Source: Clostridiales bacterium (GTDB lineage Bacteria; Bacillota; Clostridia; Oscillospirales; Oscillospiraceae). From it: a stretch of 57,891 nucleotides of DNA. A program made the position numbers and the translations under genes. Shown here piece by piece: positions 26,380 to 35,699 of this stretch (positions are counted from its first letter, which is position 1; every line of letters starts with the position of its first letter). The notes beneath the pieces were generated by a model. It saw only the letters and a program-made list of their open reading frames with translations. It was not told the origin of the DNA and ran no database searches. The stretch covers positions 1 to 57,891 of the forward strand of contig JAJQFJ010000078.1 of NCBI GenBank assembly GCA_021201185.1, read 5' to 3'.

Positions 26380-27528
26380 TCAACCTGGCAGCAGCTCCCC
26401 TATCATCTCCCGGAAAATGCTGCCGAAGGTCTTTCGCTCCACCGAATCTGCCGCCGTGACGGGCAGCGCCCGGAGCACCTGTCCGTCCAGCGAGACGGTC
26501 AGCGTCCCCAGCACGTCTCCCGCCGCCACGGGGGCCTCCACTGTCTCCTCCAGCGTCAGCTCGGTGGTGAGGCGGCCTACGTCGCTTTTGGTGATGAGCA
26601 TCCGTCCGCCCTCCACCGCCGTCCGGACGCTCTCCTTCTCCCCCAGGTTCACAGGCACCGGGGGCAGGGCCACGCCGTCGGTCACGTCCGTCATCGTCCA
26701 GCCGCCGAAGCCGTAGTTGAGCTGGGCCTTGGCACTCTCGAACCGGTCGGAGGAGGTCTCCGACCCCAGCACCACCGCGATGAGCTCCATGCCGTCTCGC
26801 TCTGCGCTGGCGGAGATGCAGAAGCCCGCCCCCTGGGTGAAGCCGGTCTTTAGTCCGGTGGCCCCGTCATAGTAATAGATCAGCTTGTTGGTGTTGGCCA
26901 GCTGAAACGTCCCGTCCCGAAGGGTGTCCATCCAGATGCCGGTGTAATCCCGGATCACCTCATGGCTCAGCAGCTCCTGGGACATGAGGGCAATGTCATA
27001 GGCGGAGGTCACGTGCCCCTCGGCGGGCAGGCCGGTGCAGTTGCAGAAGTGGGTGTCCTCCATGCCCAGCTCCGCCGCCCGCTGATTCATGGCCGACACA
27101 AAGGCCTCCTCGCTGCCCCGGAGATGCTCCGCCAGGGCCACGGCGGCGTCGTTGCCGGAGGCCACCGCCACCGCCTTGAGCATCTCGCTGACGGTCATCT
27201 GCTCCCCCTCCTCCAGGTAGACCTGGCTGCCGCCCATGCTGGCGGCATAGGCGCTGGCCGTCACCGTGTCCTCCAGGGAGATGCTCCCGCTGTCGATGGC
27301 CTCCGCCACCAGCAGCATGGTCATCACCTTGGTCACCGAGGCGGGCTCCAGGGCCTCGTGGGCGTTCTCCTCATAGAGGACAGTCCCCGTCTCCCGCTCC
27401 ATCAGTACCCCCGCCCTGGCGGAGATGGCCACAGGAGCGGCCTCTTCCGTCTCCGTCGCCCGGGCCCCGGGCAGCAGGCCGACAAATACAGCGGCCAGCA
27501 GCAGAGCTGTCAAAACATGTTTTTTCAT
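26380..27528 (-). CDS. D-alanyl-D-alanine carboxypeptidase (DacF/PBP5 type), 1
   Basis: This low-molecular-weight penicillin-binding protein trims the terminal D-Ala from peptidoglycan stem peptides outside the cell. The 382-residue protein has a signal peptide (residues 1-24, KKHVLTALLLAAVFVGLLPG), the SxxK motif SVTK (64-67), SGN (124-126) and KTG (227-229), followed by a C-terminal PBP5-type beta domain (about 280-365). The C-terminus ends in a short amphipathic stretch that could anchor it to the membrane. GGGAGGG precedes the ATG. A second paralogue lies at 30.8 kb. One of the two may act in the spore cortex, like DacF; sequence alone does not say which. Confidence 0.93.
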   Translation of the reverse strand: MKKHVLTALLLAAVFVGLLPGARATETEEAAPVAISARAGVLMERETGTVLYEENAHEALEPASVTKVMTMLLVAEAIDSGSISLEDTVTASAYAASMGGSQVYLEEGEQMTVSEMLKAVAVASGNDAAVALAEHLRGSEEAFVSAMNQRAAELGMEDTHFCNCTGLPAEGHVTSAYDIALMSQELLSHEVIRDYTGIWMDTLRDGTFQLANTNKLIYYYDGATGLKTGFTQGAGFCISASAERDGMELIAVVLGSETSSDRFESAKAQLNYGFGGWTMTDVTDGVALPPVPVNLGEKESVRTAVEGGRMLITKSDVGRLTTELTLEETVEAPVAAGDVLGTLTVSLDGQVLRALPVTAADSVERKTFGSIFREMIGELLPG

Positions 27529-27622
27529 CGCTGTTCCCTCCCTTTTCCCTAGTCTCCGCCGAAGGGGCTCTCTTATGCAGGAGAGTTTTCCCAGCGGCGG
27601 AAAATTGTGGTCATGAATCCCC

Positions 27623-27651
27623 TTGTTTCAGCCCGGGGCGGGGAGTATAAT
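27623..27651 (+). promoter_or_regulatory. Promoter of the PTS IIB-HAD pair
   Basis: TTGTTT (27623-27628), 17-bp spacer and a perfect TATAAT (27646-27651), 37 bp before the IIB-like start codon. Confidence 0.75.
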
Positions 27652-27688
27652 AGCAAAAGGAACTTTGATAAAGTAAGGAGGCGCTGCC

Positions 27689-28009
27689 ATGTCCGGTCTG
27701 CGGGTGCTGGTCTGCTGTCCCAACGGGGCGGGAGTCAGTCTGATGATGGAGTCGGTGCTGCGGAGGGTGGCCGCAGAGCTGGGGCTGGAGCTGGCCCGGC
27801 TGGACCACGGCTCCATCCGGCAGGGGGCAAAGACCGCCGGGGCATATGACCTGGTGCTCTGCCCGGCGGAGCTGGTGCCCCATCTCCGGGACTGGGAAGG
27901 CCAGGCGGACATCGTCGGCCTGAACAACCCCCTCTCCCGCCGGGAGATGCGGGAAAGGCTCACCACCTATTGTAAGAAAATCCGTGATGTATCAGAATTA
28001 TATCTTTGA
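27689..28009 (+). CDS. Orphan PTS IIB-like protein
   Basis: A 106-residue protein whose opening LRVLVCCPNGAGVSLMMESV (4-23) matches the phosphocysteine loop of ascorbate/galactitol-type PTS IIB domains, with a cysteine (C9 or C10) directly before the loop. Such domains pass a phosphoryl group from IIA to the sugar during transport. No IIA, IIC or sugar-enzyme gene is nearby, so it may be a remnant, a lone partner for a distant IIC, or a regulatory phosphocarrier. It has a good ribosome site (AAGGAGG) and its end overlaps the following HAD gene by 26 bp, so both are probably translated together. Confidence 0.7.
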   Translation: MSGLRVLVCCPNGAGVSLMMESVLRRVAAELGLELARLDHGSIRQGAKTAGAYDLVLCPAELVPHLRDWEGQADIVGLNNPLSRREMRERLTTYCKKIRDVSELYL

Positions 28010-28703
28010 CCTGTACGGCACTCTGGTGGACATCCACACCGATGAGTGGAAGGATGCTCTGTGGCAGGCGTTTTGCACGGTTTTGGCAGAGTGGGAGGTC
28101 TGTTACCAGCCGGAGGAGCTGCGGGCGGCCTATCACAGGGAGGTGCGGCGGCAGACGGACGCTCTGCGGCAGGTCTCCGGGTTCGACGAGCCGGAAATTG
28201 ATATCTCTCCGGTATTCTTCCATCTGCTGGCCGCCAAGGGGAGAACTGCCACTGACCGGGAAATCGCAGCCCTTGCCTGGACCTTCCGCACTCTCTCCAC
28301 GGAAAAGCTCCGGCTGTTCGACGGGGCAGAGCATCTGCTCCGGCAGTTGAAGGAGCGGGGCAAACGCATTTACCTGCTCTCCAACGCACAGGCCCTGTTC
28401 ACCAGGCCGGAGCTGACCGCCCTGGGCCTTGAGGGGTATTTTGACGGCGTCCTCCTGTCCTCTGAGGCAGGGGTCAAAAAGCCCGACCCCCACTTCTACC
28501 GCCTGCTGCTGGACCAGTATCAGCTGCGGCCGGAGCAGTCGCTGATGACAGGCAACGACGACCTTGCTGACTGCCACGGGGCGGCAGCGGCAGGGCTGGA
28601 CAGCTGCTATATTTTTACCGAGCAGTCCCCTGTGCGCCGTCGCCCTCTGCCGGAGCGGTGCCGGGAGATCCGGTACATCCTGGAGGTCGCCACGATTCCA
28701 TAA
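27984..28703 (+). CDS. HAD-family hydrolase (subfamily IA, phosphatase-like)
   Basis: A haloacid-dehalogenase-fold enzyme, probably a phosphatase of a small phosphorylated metabolite. The 239-residue protein has motif I FDLYGTLVD (8-16; nucleophile D9, acid D11 replaced in position by Y-G-T context as in the YjjG type), motif II YLLSNA (about 129-134), motif III lysine in KKPDP and motif IV GNDDLAD. A helical cap domain spans about 20-90. Start is GTG 27984 or the adjoining ATG 27987; neither has a clear ribosome site, as expected for a gene overlapping its upstream neighbour. Substrate cannot be named; the overlap with a PTS IIB-like gene hints at a sugar phosphate. Confidence 0.88.
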   Translation: MMYQNYIFDLYGTLVDIHTDEWKDALWQAFCTVLAEWEVCYQPEELRAAYHREVRRQTDALRQVSGFDEPEIDISPVFFHLLAAKGRTATDREIAALAWTFRTLSTEKLRLFDGAEHLLRQLKERGKRIYLLSNAQALFTRPELTALGLEGYFDGVLLSSEAGVKKPDPHFYRLLLDQYQLRPEQSLMTGNDDLADCHGAAAAGLDSCYIFTEQSPVRRRPLPERCREIRYILEVATIP

Positions 28704-28743
28704 GCAGGAAGGCGAAAAGCTAATTAATAATTAAGGAATATAA

Positions 28744-28782
28744 AAGGAGCGTGACCGGCACGTCGTCGGTCTCGCTCCTTAT
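28744..28782. terminator. Convergent terminator between HAD and ABC transporter genes
   Basis: Stem AAGGAGCG.GACCG / CGGTC.CGCTCCTT with an AT-rich flank on both sides (TTATTAT on the plus strand, TTTTAT-like on the minus strand). It lies between two convergent genes and probably serves both. Confidence 0.75.
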
Positions 28783-28807
28783 TATAATTATAGATGCTGC
28801 GGTATCG

Positions 28808-30547
<1,740 letters not shown>

Positions 30548-30603
30548 ACAGGTCTACCTCTTCTCATTTTCGATTCAGAGATCTCTCTGACAGTTTGTCC
30601 CAC

Positions 30604-30632
30604 AGTATAGCAAAAGATTCTTTTTTTGGCAA
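30604..30632 (-). promoter_or_regulatory. Promoter of the ABC exporter gene
   Basis: TTGCCA (30627-30632), 17-bp spacer and TATACT (30604-30609) with TGC in front (extended -10) on the minus strand, 57 bp before the TTG start. Confidence 0.75.
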
Positions 30633-30694
30633 CTCCGTTTTCCGCGTTTCCCCTCCCGACAGGCAAAATGGGAGAGGTTCCCTCTGTTTTCCCG

Positions 30695-30723
30695 TTGCCT
30701 TGACCGGACGGGTCTGGTATAAT
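30695..30723 (+). promoter_or_regulatory. Promoter of the second carboxypeptidase gene
   Basis: TTGCCT (30695-30700), 17-bp spacer and TATAAT (30718-30723), 63 bp before the ATG. Divergent from the ABC exporter promoter. Confidence 0.8.
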
Positions 30724-30785
30724 GAGGGGCAGCCGATCGAATTGTGCGGGCCCGCCCGCTGCGTGGATACAGGAGCAAATGAATC

Positions 30786-32171
30786 ATGAAACGCTATCGA
30801 ATTCTCTCCCTCTTTCTGGCCCTTGTGCTGGTTTTCTCTATGGCGACCCCCCTCTCCGCCCGGGCGGAGGACCTGTCCCAGGTCTCCCAGCTGGTGGCGG
30901 ACATGGAGATCGACGCCAACGCCGCCCTGCTGGTGAACATGACCGAGGATGTCATCTACTACGAGCAGAACGCCTATGACAAGGTATACCCTGCCAGCAT
31001 CACCAAGGTGATGACCGCCCTGCTGGTGCTGGAGGCGGTGGACCGGGGCGATCTCTCCCTGGACACAAAAATCACCGCCGGGGGCGAGACCTGGCTGGAC
31101 ATTCCCTCCGACGGCAGCACCCAGAATATCCAGATCGGGGAGACCATGTCGGTGGAGGACCTGCTCTACTGTCTGCTGCTCCCCTCCGCCAACGAGGCGG
31201 CCAACATCCTGGCCCAGGCGGTCTCCGGCACCGTGTCCTCCTTTGTGGAGCTGATGAACCGGCGGGCCACGGAGCTGGGCTGCACCGGCACCCACTTTGC
31301 CAACCCCCACGGCATCCAGGACGAGGACCACTACACCACCTGCTATGATCTCTACCTCATCGCCCGGGCGGCCATGAGCAACGAGGCCTTCCGCACCATC
31401 GTCTCCACCGACAGCTACACCGTTCCCGCCACCAACATGAGCGAGGAGCGGACCTTCTCCAACACCAACGGTCTGCTGACCAGCAAGAAATACTCCGGCT
31501 ATGTCTATGACAGCTGCATCGGCATCAAGACCGGCTCCACCAGCGACGCGGGCTACTGCCTGCTGGCCGCCGCCGAGGAGGACGGGACCACCCTCATCTC
31601 GGTGGTCATGGGGGCGGAGACCACAGTAGACAACGACGGCACCCACCGGATGCAGTTCTCCGAGTCCGCCCGGCTGCTGAAATGGGGGTTCAGCAATTTC
31701 TCCTATCACTCCATCCTGGACCTGGACACCCCGGTGGCGGAGGTGCCTGTGACTCTGGGGGTGGACGTGGACAGCGTTCTGGTAGTCCCCTCCGGCACCC
31801 TGGACGCCCTGCTGCCCAACGATATCACCGCCGACAGCTTCACCGTCGAGTATGAGACGGAGGACTCCGTGGAGGCCCCGGTGGAGGCCGGGGACGTGCT
31901 GGGCACCCTGACCGTCTATCTGGAGGGGGAGGCCTACGGCTCGGTGGACCTGGTAGCCGCCACCTCGGTGGAGCAGTCCTCCTTCCTGGCCACCAAAAAG
32001 GCCATCGAGGACTTCATCTCCGACAACTGGCTCAAGGCCGCCATCGGGCTGGGGGTCATCGTGGTGCTGGTGATCGTTCTCCGGCTCACCTTGCTCCGCC
32101 CGAAGCGGCGATACGGCAACTATACCGGCACCCGGCGGCCCCGGAACTATAAGGGCAGCCGGAGACGGTGA
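30786..32171 (+). CDS. D-alanyl-D-alanine carboxypeptidase (DacF/PBP5 type), 2
   Basis: A second secreted penicillin-binding carboxypeptidase, 461 residues. It has a signal peptide (1-27, cut near SARA), SxxK as SITK (71-74), SAN (134-136) and KTG (248-250), then a PBP5-type beta domain. Unlike the first paralogue it ends in a clear membrane helix (about 408-430, IGLGVIVVLVIVLRLTLL) and a basic cytoplasmic tail rich in Arg and Tyr. It should therefore be anchored at the membrane outer face. The two paralogues share the C-terminal phrase VEAGDVLGTLTV / VAAGDVLGTLTV, so they are related duplicates. Confidence 0.93.
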   Translation: MKRYRILSLFLALVLVFSMATPLSARAEDLSQVSQLVADMEIDANAALLVNMTEDVIYYEQNAYDKVYPASITKVMTALLVLEAVDRGDLSLDTKITAGGETWLDIPSDGSTQNIQIGETMSVEDLLYCLLLPSANEAANILAQAVSGTVSSFVELMNRRATELGCTGTHFANPHGIQDEDHYTTCYDLYLIARAAMSNEAFRTIVSTDSYTVPATNMSEERTFSNTNGLLTSKKYSGYVYDSCIGIKTGSTSDAGYCLLAAAEEDGTTLISVVMGAETTVDNDGTHRMQFSESARLLKWGFSNFSYHSILDLDTPVAEVPVTLGVDVDSVLVVPSGTLDALLPNDITADSFTVEYETEDSVEAPVEAGDVLGTLTVYLEGEAYGSVDLVAATSVEQSSFLATKKAIEDFISDNWLKAAIGLGVIVVLVIVLRLTLLRPKRRYGNYTGTRRPRNYKGSRRR

Positions 32172-32192
32172 CGGGTTCTGCCCTTCAGACAC

Positions 32193-32238
32193 AAAAAGGG
32201 AACGCCGGAGCATCTCTGCTCTACAGCGTTCCCTTTTT
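32193..32238. terminator. Bidirectional terminator between the carboxypeptidase gene and secG
   Basis: Arms AAAAAGGGAACGC (32193-32205) and GCGTTCCCTTTTT (32226-32238): 13 bp with A and T tails on opposite sides, so it works in both directions for two convergent genes. Confidence 0.92.
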
Positions 32239-32268
32239 GCGTTTTGCGGTCTGTCCGGTCCTCCGGTC

Positions 32269-32505
32269 TTACACCAGGTTGAGCACCAGAACGGCCAGCA
32301 TGAAGACAAGGGCGACCCACTTGGTCAGCCGGGCCAGACGGGCGTCGGCGGAGCTGGCCTTGTTCTTGCCCATGTAGGTGTCAAAGCTGCCACCCAGGGA
32401 GCTGGCCAGGCCGGAGTTCTTGCCGGACTGGAGCAGCACGATGGCGATGATAATGACGGCTGCGATCACCACAATGATGGAGAGAACGAGCTGAGCGGTT
32501 TCCAT
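32269..32505 (-). CDS. secG: Protein translocase subunit SecG
   Basis: SecG assists SecYE-SecA protein export. The 78-residue product has two membrane helices (about 5-24 and 57-76) separated by the conserved LLQSGKNSGLASSLGGSF segment. It is monocistronic with a good promoter, ending at the bidirectional terminator. Confidence 0.95.
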   Translation of the reverse strand: METAQLVLSIIVVIAAVIIIAIVLLQSGKNSGLASSLGGSFDTYMGKNKASSADARLARLTKWVALVFMLAVLVLNLV

Positions 32506-32572
32506 TTTCTTTTCATCCTTTCGTCAAACGTCCTCACATCGTGTGGAGACGGCATATTCTGCGATGCTATTG

Positions 32573-32601
32573 ATTCTAACACAGGCGAATGGGAAATGCA
32601 A
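32573..32601 (-). promoter_or_regulatory. Promoter of secG
   Basis: TTGCAT (32596-32601), 17-bp spacer and TAGAAT (32573-32578) on the minus strand, 68 bp before the secG ATG. Confidence 0.75.
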
Positions 32602-32657
32602 GCACTTTTCCTGCGCTCAGCGGGATTTTTTCACCCGCTACAGTTCAAAAAGCGTCC

Positions 32658-33650
32658 TCACACATACCCGTACAGCCCCCGGACGGACACCTCTCCCGAG
32701 GTGACCGTCTCCTCCCGGCCGTCCGGGTGACGGATGACCAGGCCGAACCGGTCGTCGATGCCCACCGCCTGGGCCTCGGTCTCCCCGTCCGGGCGGATGA
32801 GCCGGACCTCCCGGCCCAGGGTGATGCAGTCCCGGCGATACCGCTCCAGATAGGGCTGCCGCCGCCCCGCCAGCCAGTCCAGATAGGTCCTGTCCAGGGC
32901 GTTGAGCAGACAGGCCGCCAGCCGTCCCCGGGAGACGGGATGCCCCGCCGCCTGGGCAACAGAGCCCGCGATGGCCTGGAGCTCCTCCGGCCAGTCCTCC
33001 GCCCGCTGGTTCACGTTGACCCCGATGCCGGGGATGACGTACTGGAGCGCGCCGCTCTCCCCCTCGATGGACATCTCCGTCAGGATGCCGCAGACCTTGT
33101 GGTCGTTCATGATGATGTCGTTCGTCCACTTGATCTGAGGCCGAAGTCCGGTGGCCTCCTGGATGCCGTCGCACACCGCCACCGCCACATAGGCGGTCAG
33201 GTCTATCGCCTCCGCCGGAGCCACGTCCGGCCGGAGCAGGACGGAGAAATAGATGCCCTTCCCGGAGGGGGAGGAAAAGCTCCGCCCCCGGCGGCCCCGG
33301 CCCCCGGTCTGCTCGTCCGCTATGACCGCCGAACCGTCCGGGAGACCGTTCTGGGCCTCCCGCTTCAGGTAATTGTTGGTGGAGTCGATGCTCTGGAACA
33401 CCTCCAGGTGTCGGGCGATGCGCTCCGTATGGAGGAAGGGCTGTATCTCCCCCTCGGTGAGCAGGTCGGGGGCGGCGGACAGGCGATAGCCCCGGTTGGT
33501 GGCGGAGTCGATGGTATACCCCTCCCGGCGCAGGCCGTCGATGGCCTTCCACACCGCCGCCCGGCTGATGCCCAGCCGACGGCTCATCTCCTCCCCGGAG
33601 AGGTAGCCCTCGCTCTCCCGGAGCAGGGCCAAAATCTTCTGCTTGCTCAT
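32658..33650 (-). CDS. birA: Bifunctional biotin-protein ligase / biotin operon repressor BirA
   Basis: BirA attaches biotin to carboxylase carrier domains and, through its N-terminal domain, can repress biotin genes. The 330-residue protein has a winged helix (about 1-58, ISRAAVWKAIDGLRREGY), the biotinyl-AMP loop GGRGRRGRSF (116-125), KWTNDI (174-179), K185 in HKVCG, and a C-terminal SH3-like domain. The ATG at 33650 is chosen as it opens the HTH; the frame is open about 70 codons further upstream without similarity. The promoter sits 46 bp upstream. No biotin genes are in the window, so regulatory targets are elsewhere. Confidence 0.95.
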   Translation of the reverse strand: MSKQKILALLRESEGYLSGEEMSRRLGISRAAVWKAIDGLRREGYTIDSATNRGYRLSAAPDLLTEGEIQPFLHTERIARHLEVFQSIDSTNNYLKREAQNGLPDGSAVIADEQTGGRGRRGRSFSSPSGKGIYFSVLLRPDVAPAEAIDLTAYVAVAVCDGIQEATGLRPQIKWTNDIIMNDHKVCGILTEMSIEGESGALQYVIPGIGVNVNQRAEDWPEELQAIAGSVAQAAGHPVSRGRLAACLLNALDRTYLDWLAGRRQPYLERYRRDCITLGREVRLIRPDGETEAQAVGIDDRFGLVIRHPDGREETVTSGEVSVRGLYGYV

Positions 33651-33695
33651 GCTGCCCGTCCTTTCCCGCCCCTGAGGGCGGTCCTTGATGGGGGC

Positions 33696-33724
33696 ATTAT
33701 ACCACGATTTGGACGGTTGGGCAA
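33696..33724 (-). promoter_or_regulatory. Promoter of birA
   Basis: TTGCCC (33719-33724), 17-bp spacer and TATAAT (33696-33701) on the minus strand. Confidence 0.75.
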
Positions 33725-33769
33725 TCAATTGGAGCGTCACTCGCCTCTGCCGCAAAGGGGGAGAGGTGG

Positions 33770-33808
33770 CAAAAGGGAGCGTTGCAGCTTTCATTCTGCA
33801 ACGCTCCC
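33770..33808 (-). terminator. Terminator of the flavin reductase gene
   Basis: GGGAGCGTTGCAG / CTGCAACGCTCCC (13 bp, eight-base loop) followed on the minus strand by TTTTG. The arm and its flank (GGCAAAAGGGAGCGTTGCAG) recur identically in the spoIIID terminator at 43451. Confidence 0.85.
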
Positions 33809-33881
33809 TATCATTTATCTCAGCTGACAAACACTCCATATATGCAGCATAACCAGGACGCCGACTCATGGAACATTATAG

Positions 33882-34445
33882 TTATTTCAGCCGCAAACCA
33901 TCCTGAAAGGCGTTGCCGACACGCTCTGTTACCCGGTAATATCCGTGAGTATATGGGTCAAAAGCGATGGCGGAGACCTTTGAAATATCCACCTTGTCGC
34001 CATCCAGGACGGATTCATCTGCCGTTGTGTTCACGACCTTGCCAATGACGCCGCAGCCATATTCGCCGTCCAGATAGGCGATAAATTCACATTCCATGCA
34101 GAGAGGAAATTCGGTGATAATGGGAGCGTCTACATGGTCGGATTTCTGGGCGGTCAACCCGCTCTTTTCAAATTTGTCCGGTGTATTGTTGCCTGATACG
34201 ACGCCGAAATAATCCGCCTCTACCATGTGCGCAGCGTCCGCAATGCTGACGGTAAACGCCTTTCTCGCCTTGATATTTTTCACCGTTTTGTGGGTCTCGG
34301 TCAGGTTGAGGATCACCTGATTCCGGGACAGCATGGTTCCCCATGCGGCATTCATGACGTTGACGCTCCCGTCCTCATTATAGGTTGCGACCATCAGCAC
34401 AGGCATCGGGAAAATTGCTTCGGTGGTTTTGATATCCTTTCTCAT
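33882..34445 (-). CDS. Flavin reductase-like FMN-binding protein
   Basis: A 187-residue split-barrel protein of the flavin-reductase/FMN-binding family, which bind FMN and often reduce it with NAD(P)H. Visible features are PMPVLMVATYNEDG, NVMNAAWGTML (about 30-41), a strand pattern with VILNLTETHKT, and the FGVVSGNNTPDKF segment. The ATG at 34445 has AGGAGG upstream and fits the family; the frame continues upstream through the promoter. It is transcribed divergently from an HxlR regulator, a frequent pairing in redox or aldehyde stress. Base composition is lower in GC than in the neighbours, especially towards the shared intergenic region. Confidence 0.88.
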   Translation of the reverse strand: MRKDIKTTEAIFPMPVLMVATYNEDGSVNVMNAAWGTMLSRNQVILNLTETHKTVKNIKARKAFTVSIADAAHMVEADYFGVVSGNNTPDKFEKSGLTAQKSDHVDAPIITEFPLCMECEFIAYLDGEYGCGVIGKVVNTTADESVLDGDKVDISKVSAIAFDPYTHGYYRVTERVGNAFQDGLRLK

Positions 34446-34467
34446 GGAAACAGACCTCCTGTTTGGA

Positions 34468-34496
34468 TTGCCTTTTGGCTGTACATATGCTATCAT
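34468..34496 (+). promoter_or_regulatory. Promoter of the HxlR-type regulator gene
   Basis: TTGCCT (34468-34473), 17-bp spacer and TATCAT (34491-34496). A weaker divergent -10 (TATGAT) for the flavin reductase lies over the same bases on the minus strand. Confidence 0.6.
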
Positions 34497-34514
34497 AGCA
34501 TCAGCTCAAAGGCA

Positions 34515-34539
34515 AGTACCCACATTTTTGTTAGGTACT
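34515..34539. promoter_or_regulatory. Candidate HxlR operator
   Basis: Inverted repeat AGTACC (34515-34520) and GGTACT (34534-34539) with a 13-base spacer, just upstream of the regulator gene and overlapping the -35 region of the divergent flavin reductase. Palindromes built on GTAC are typical of HxlR/YodB-type sites. Autoregulation and control of the reductase are inferred. Confidence 0.6.
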
Positions 34540-34554
34540 AACATGGAGGTAAGT

Positions 34555-34896
34555 ATGAGAATGAAGAACATCGAAACAGCGAATTTTGAGGATACCGGCT
34601 ACAGCTACACTCTGTCCCTCATTTCCGGGAAGTACAAGCCCGTTATTCTCTACTGCCTGATGGAATATGAGCCGGTGCGGTTCAATCAAATGCGACGTTA
34701 TCTGAAAAATATAGCGGATAAAACCTTGAGCATGAATCTCAAGGAGCTGGAAGCGGATGGATTGATTCAGCGGCACGAATATCCGCAAATCCCTCCCAAG
34801 GTGGAGTACTCCCTCACACAGAGAGGGCACTCTTTAGTCAGCGTATTGGACAAGCTGTGCGACTGGGGCAACGAAAACCGGATAGAAAAAGGATAG
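34555..34896 (+). CDS. HxlR-family transcriptional regulator
   Basis: HxlR/MarR-like winged-helix regulators sense reactive electrophiles or redox change, often through cysteines. The 113-residue protein has the family pattern LISGKYKPVILYCLMEYEPVR at the start of the winged helix, then QMRRYLKNIADKTLSMNLKELEADGLI and the wing EYPQIPPKVEYSLTQRG. The ATG at 34555 is preferred: GGAGGT precedes it at proper spacing; an in-frame ATG at 34543 overlaps that ribosome site. A single cysteine is in YCLM and another near the C-terminus. AT-richer than its surroundings, so the divergent pair may have been acquired together. Confidence 0.92.
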   Translation: MRMKNIETANFEDTGYSYTLSLISGKYKPVILYCLMEYEPVRFNQMRRYLKNIADKTLSMNLKELEADGLIQRHEYPQIPPKVEYSLTQRGHSLVSVLDKLCDWGNENRIEKG

Positions 34897-34907
34897 AGGC
34901 CGCTCCT

Positions 34908-34935
34908 GCAGACGCATTTGCGCCGCGATACGTTA
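34908..34935. repeat. End-fragment of the 164-bp repeat
   Basis: GCAGACGCATTTGCGCCGCGAT followed by ACGTTA resembles the right end of the 164-bp element (GCAGACGCATTTGTGCGGCGAT plus GCCTTTA). As in copy 1, it ends on the stop codon (TTA, 34933-34935) of the adjoining minus-strand gene. The rest of the element is missing. Confidence 0.6.
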
Positions 34936-35634
34936 CGCCTCCGCCGCAATAAAGCGATAGCCCACGCCCCGGACCGTCTTGATGAACCGGCTGTTCCCGG
35001 CGTCGTCCCCCAGCTTTTGCCGGAGGGTGCCCACGTGGATGTCCAGGGTGCGGCTCTCCCCCAGGGCGTCGGTGCCCCAGACCCCGTCCAGCAGCTCCTG
35101 GCGGCTGACGCTCTGGTCGGGCCGCTCCATGAGGTACTGGAGCAGGGCGAACTCCTTCAGGGTCAGCTCCACCGTCTGGCCGTCCACACACACCTCATGG
35201 CGGCTGGGGGACAGCTCGATGCCGTCAAACACCAGGTCGCCCTGCCGTCTGCCCCGGTTGCCCCCCGCCCGGCGGAGGAGGGCCCGTACCCGGGCGCACA
35301 GCTCCATGACGCTGAAGGGCTTGGTGATGTAGTCGTCCGCGCCGGCGTCCAGGCCGTTGATCTTGTCCTCCTCCATGCCCCGGGCGGTGAGGAGGATGAC
35401 CGCCACCTGCCGCAGCCGGGGGGCCGCCCGCATGAGCCGCACCGCCTCCAGGCCGGAGAGGCCCTCCATCGTAATGTCCATGAGCACCAGGGCGGGAGGC
35501 TCCTCCTTCATGTTCTCCAGCGCCTCCAGGGCGTTGGGAAAACCGGAGACCTCATACCCCTGACTGGTCAGGGCGAACTCCAGCAGTCGGCGGATGCTCT
35601 CGTCGTCCTCTACCTCGAAAATACGCTCCTTCAC
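34933..35634 (-). CDS. OmpR/PhoB-family response regulator (orphan)
   Basis: A two-component DNA-binding regulator. The 233-residue protein has a receiver domain with acidic pocket E9-D10-D11, phosphorylation site D53 (VLMDITM), T83 and K105 (TKPFS), then a PhoB-type winged helix ending RFIKTVRGVGYRFIAAEA. The start is a GTG at 35634 with GGAGGG upstream; earlier ATG codons in the frame lie outside the family match. No histidine kinase gene is adjacent, so it is an orphan here. Its stop codon lies in a fragment of the 164-bp repeat. Confidence 0.92.
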   Translation of the reverse strand: MKERIFEVEDDESIRRLLEFALTSQGYEVSGFPNALEALENMKEEPPALVLMDITMEGLSGLEAVRLMRAAPRLRQVAVILLTARGMEEDKINGLDAGADDYITKPFSVMELCARVRALLRRAGGNRGRRQGDLVFDGIELSPSRHEVCVDGQTVELTLKEFALLQYLMERPDQSVSRQELLDGVWGTDALGESRTLDIHVGTLRQKLGDDAGNSRFIKTVRGVGYRFIAAEA

Positions 35635-35699
35635 GTTTTTCCCTCCGTTTACTTCTGTCTTACACGATTGATTATAGAAAACCATCCCTCTCGCCGCTA

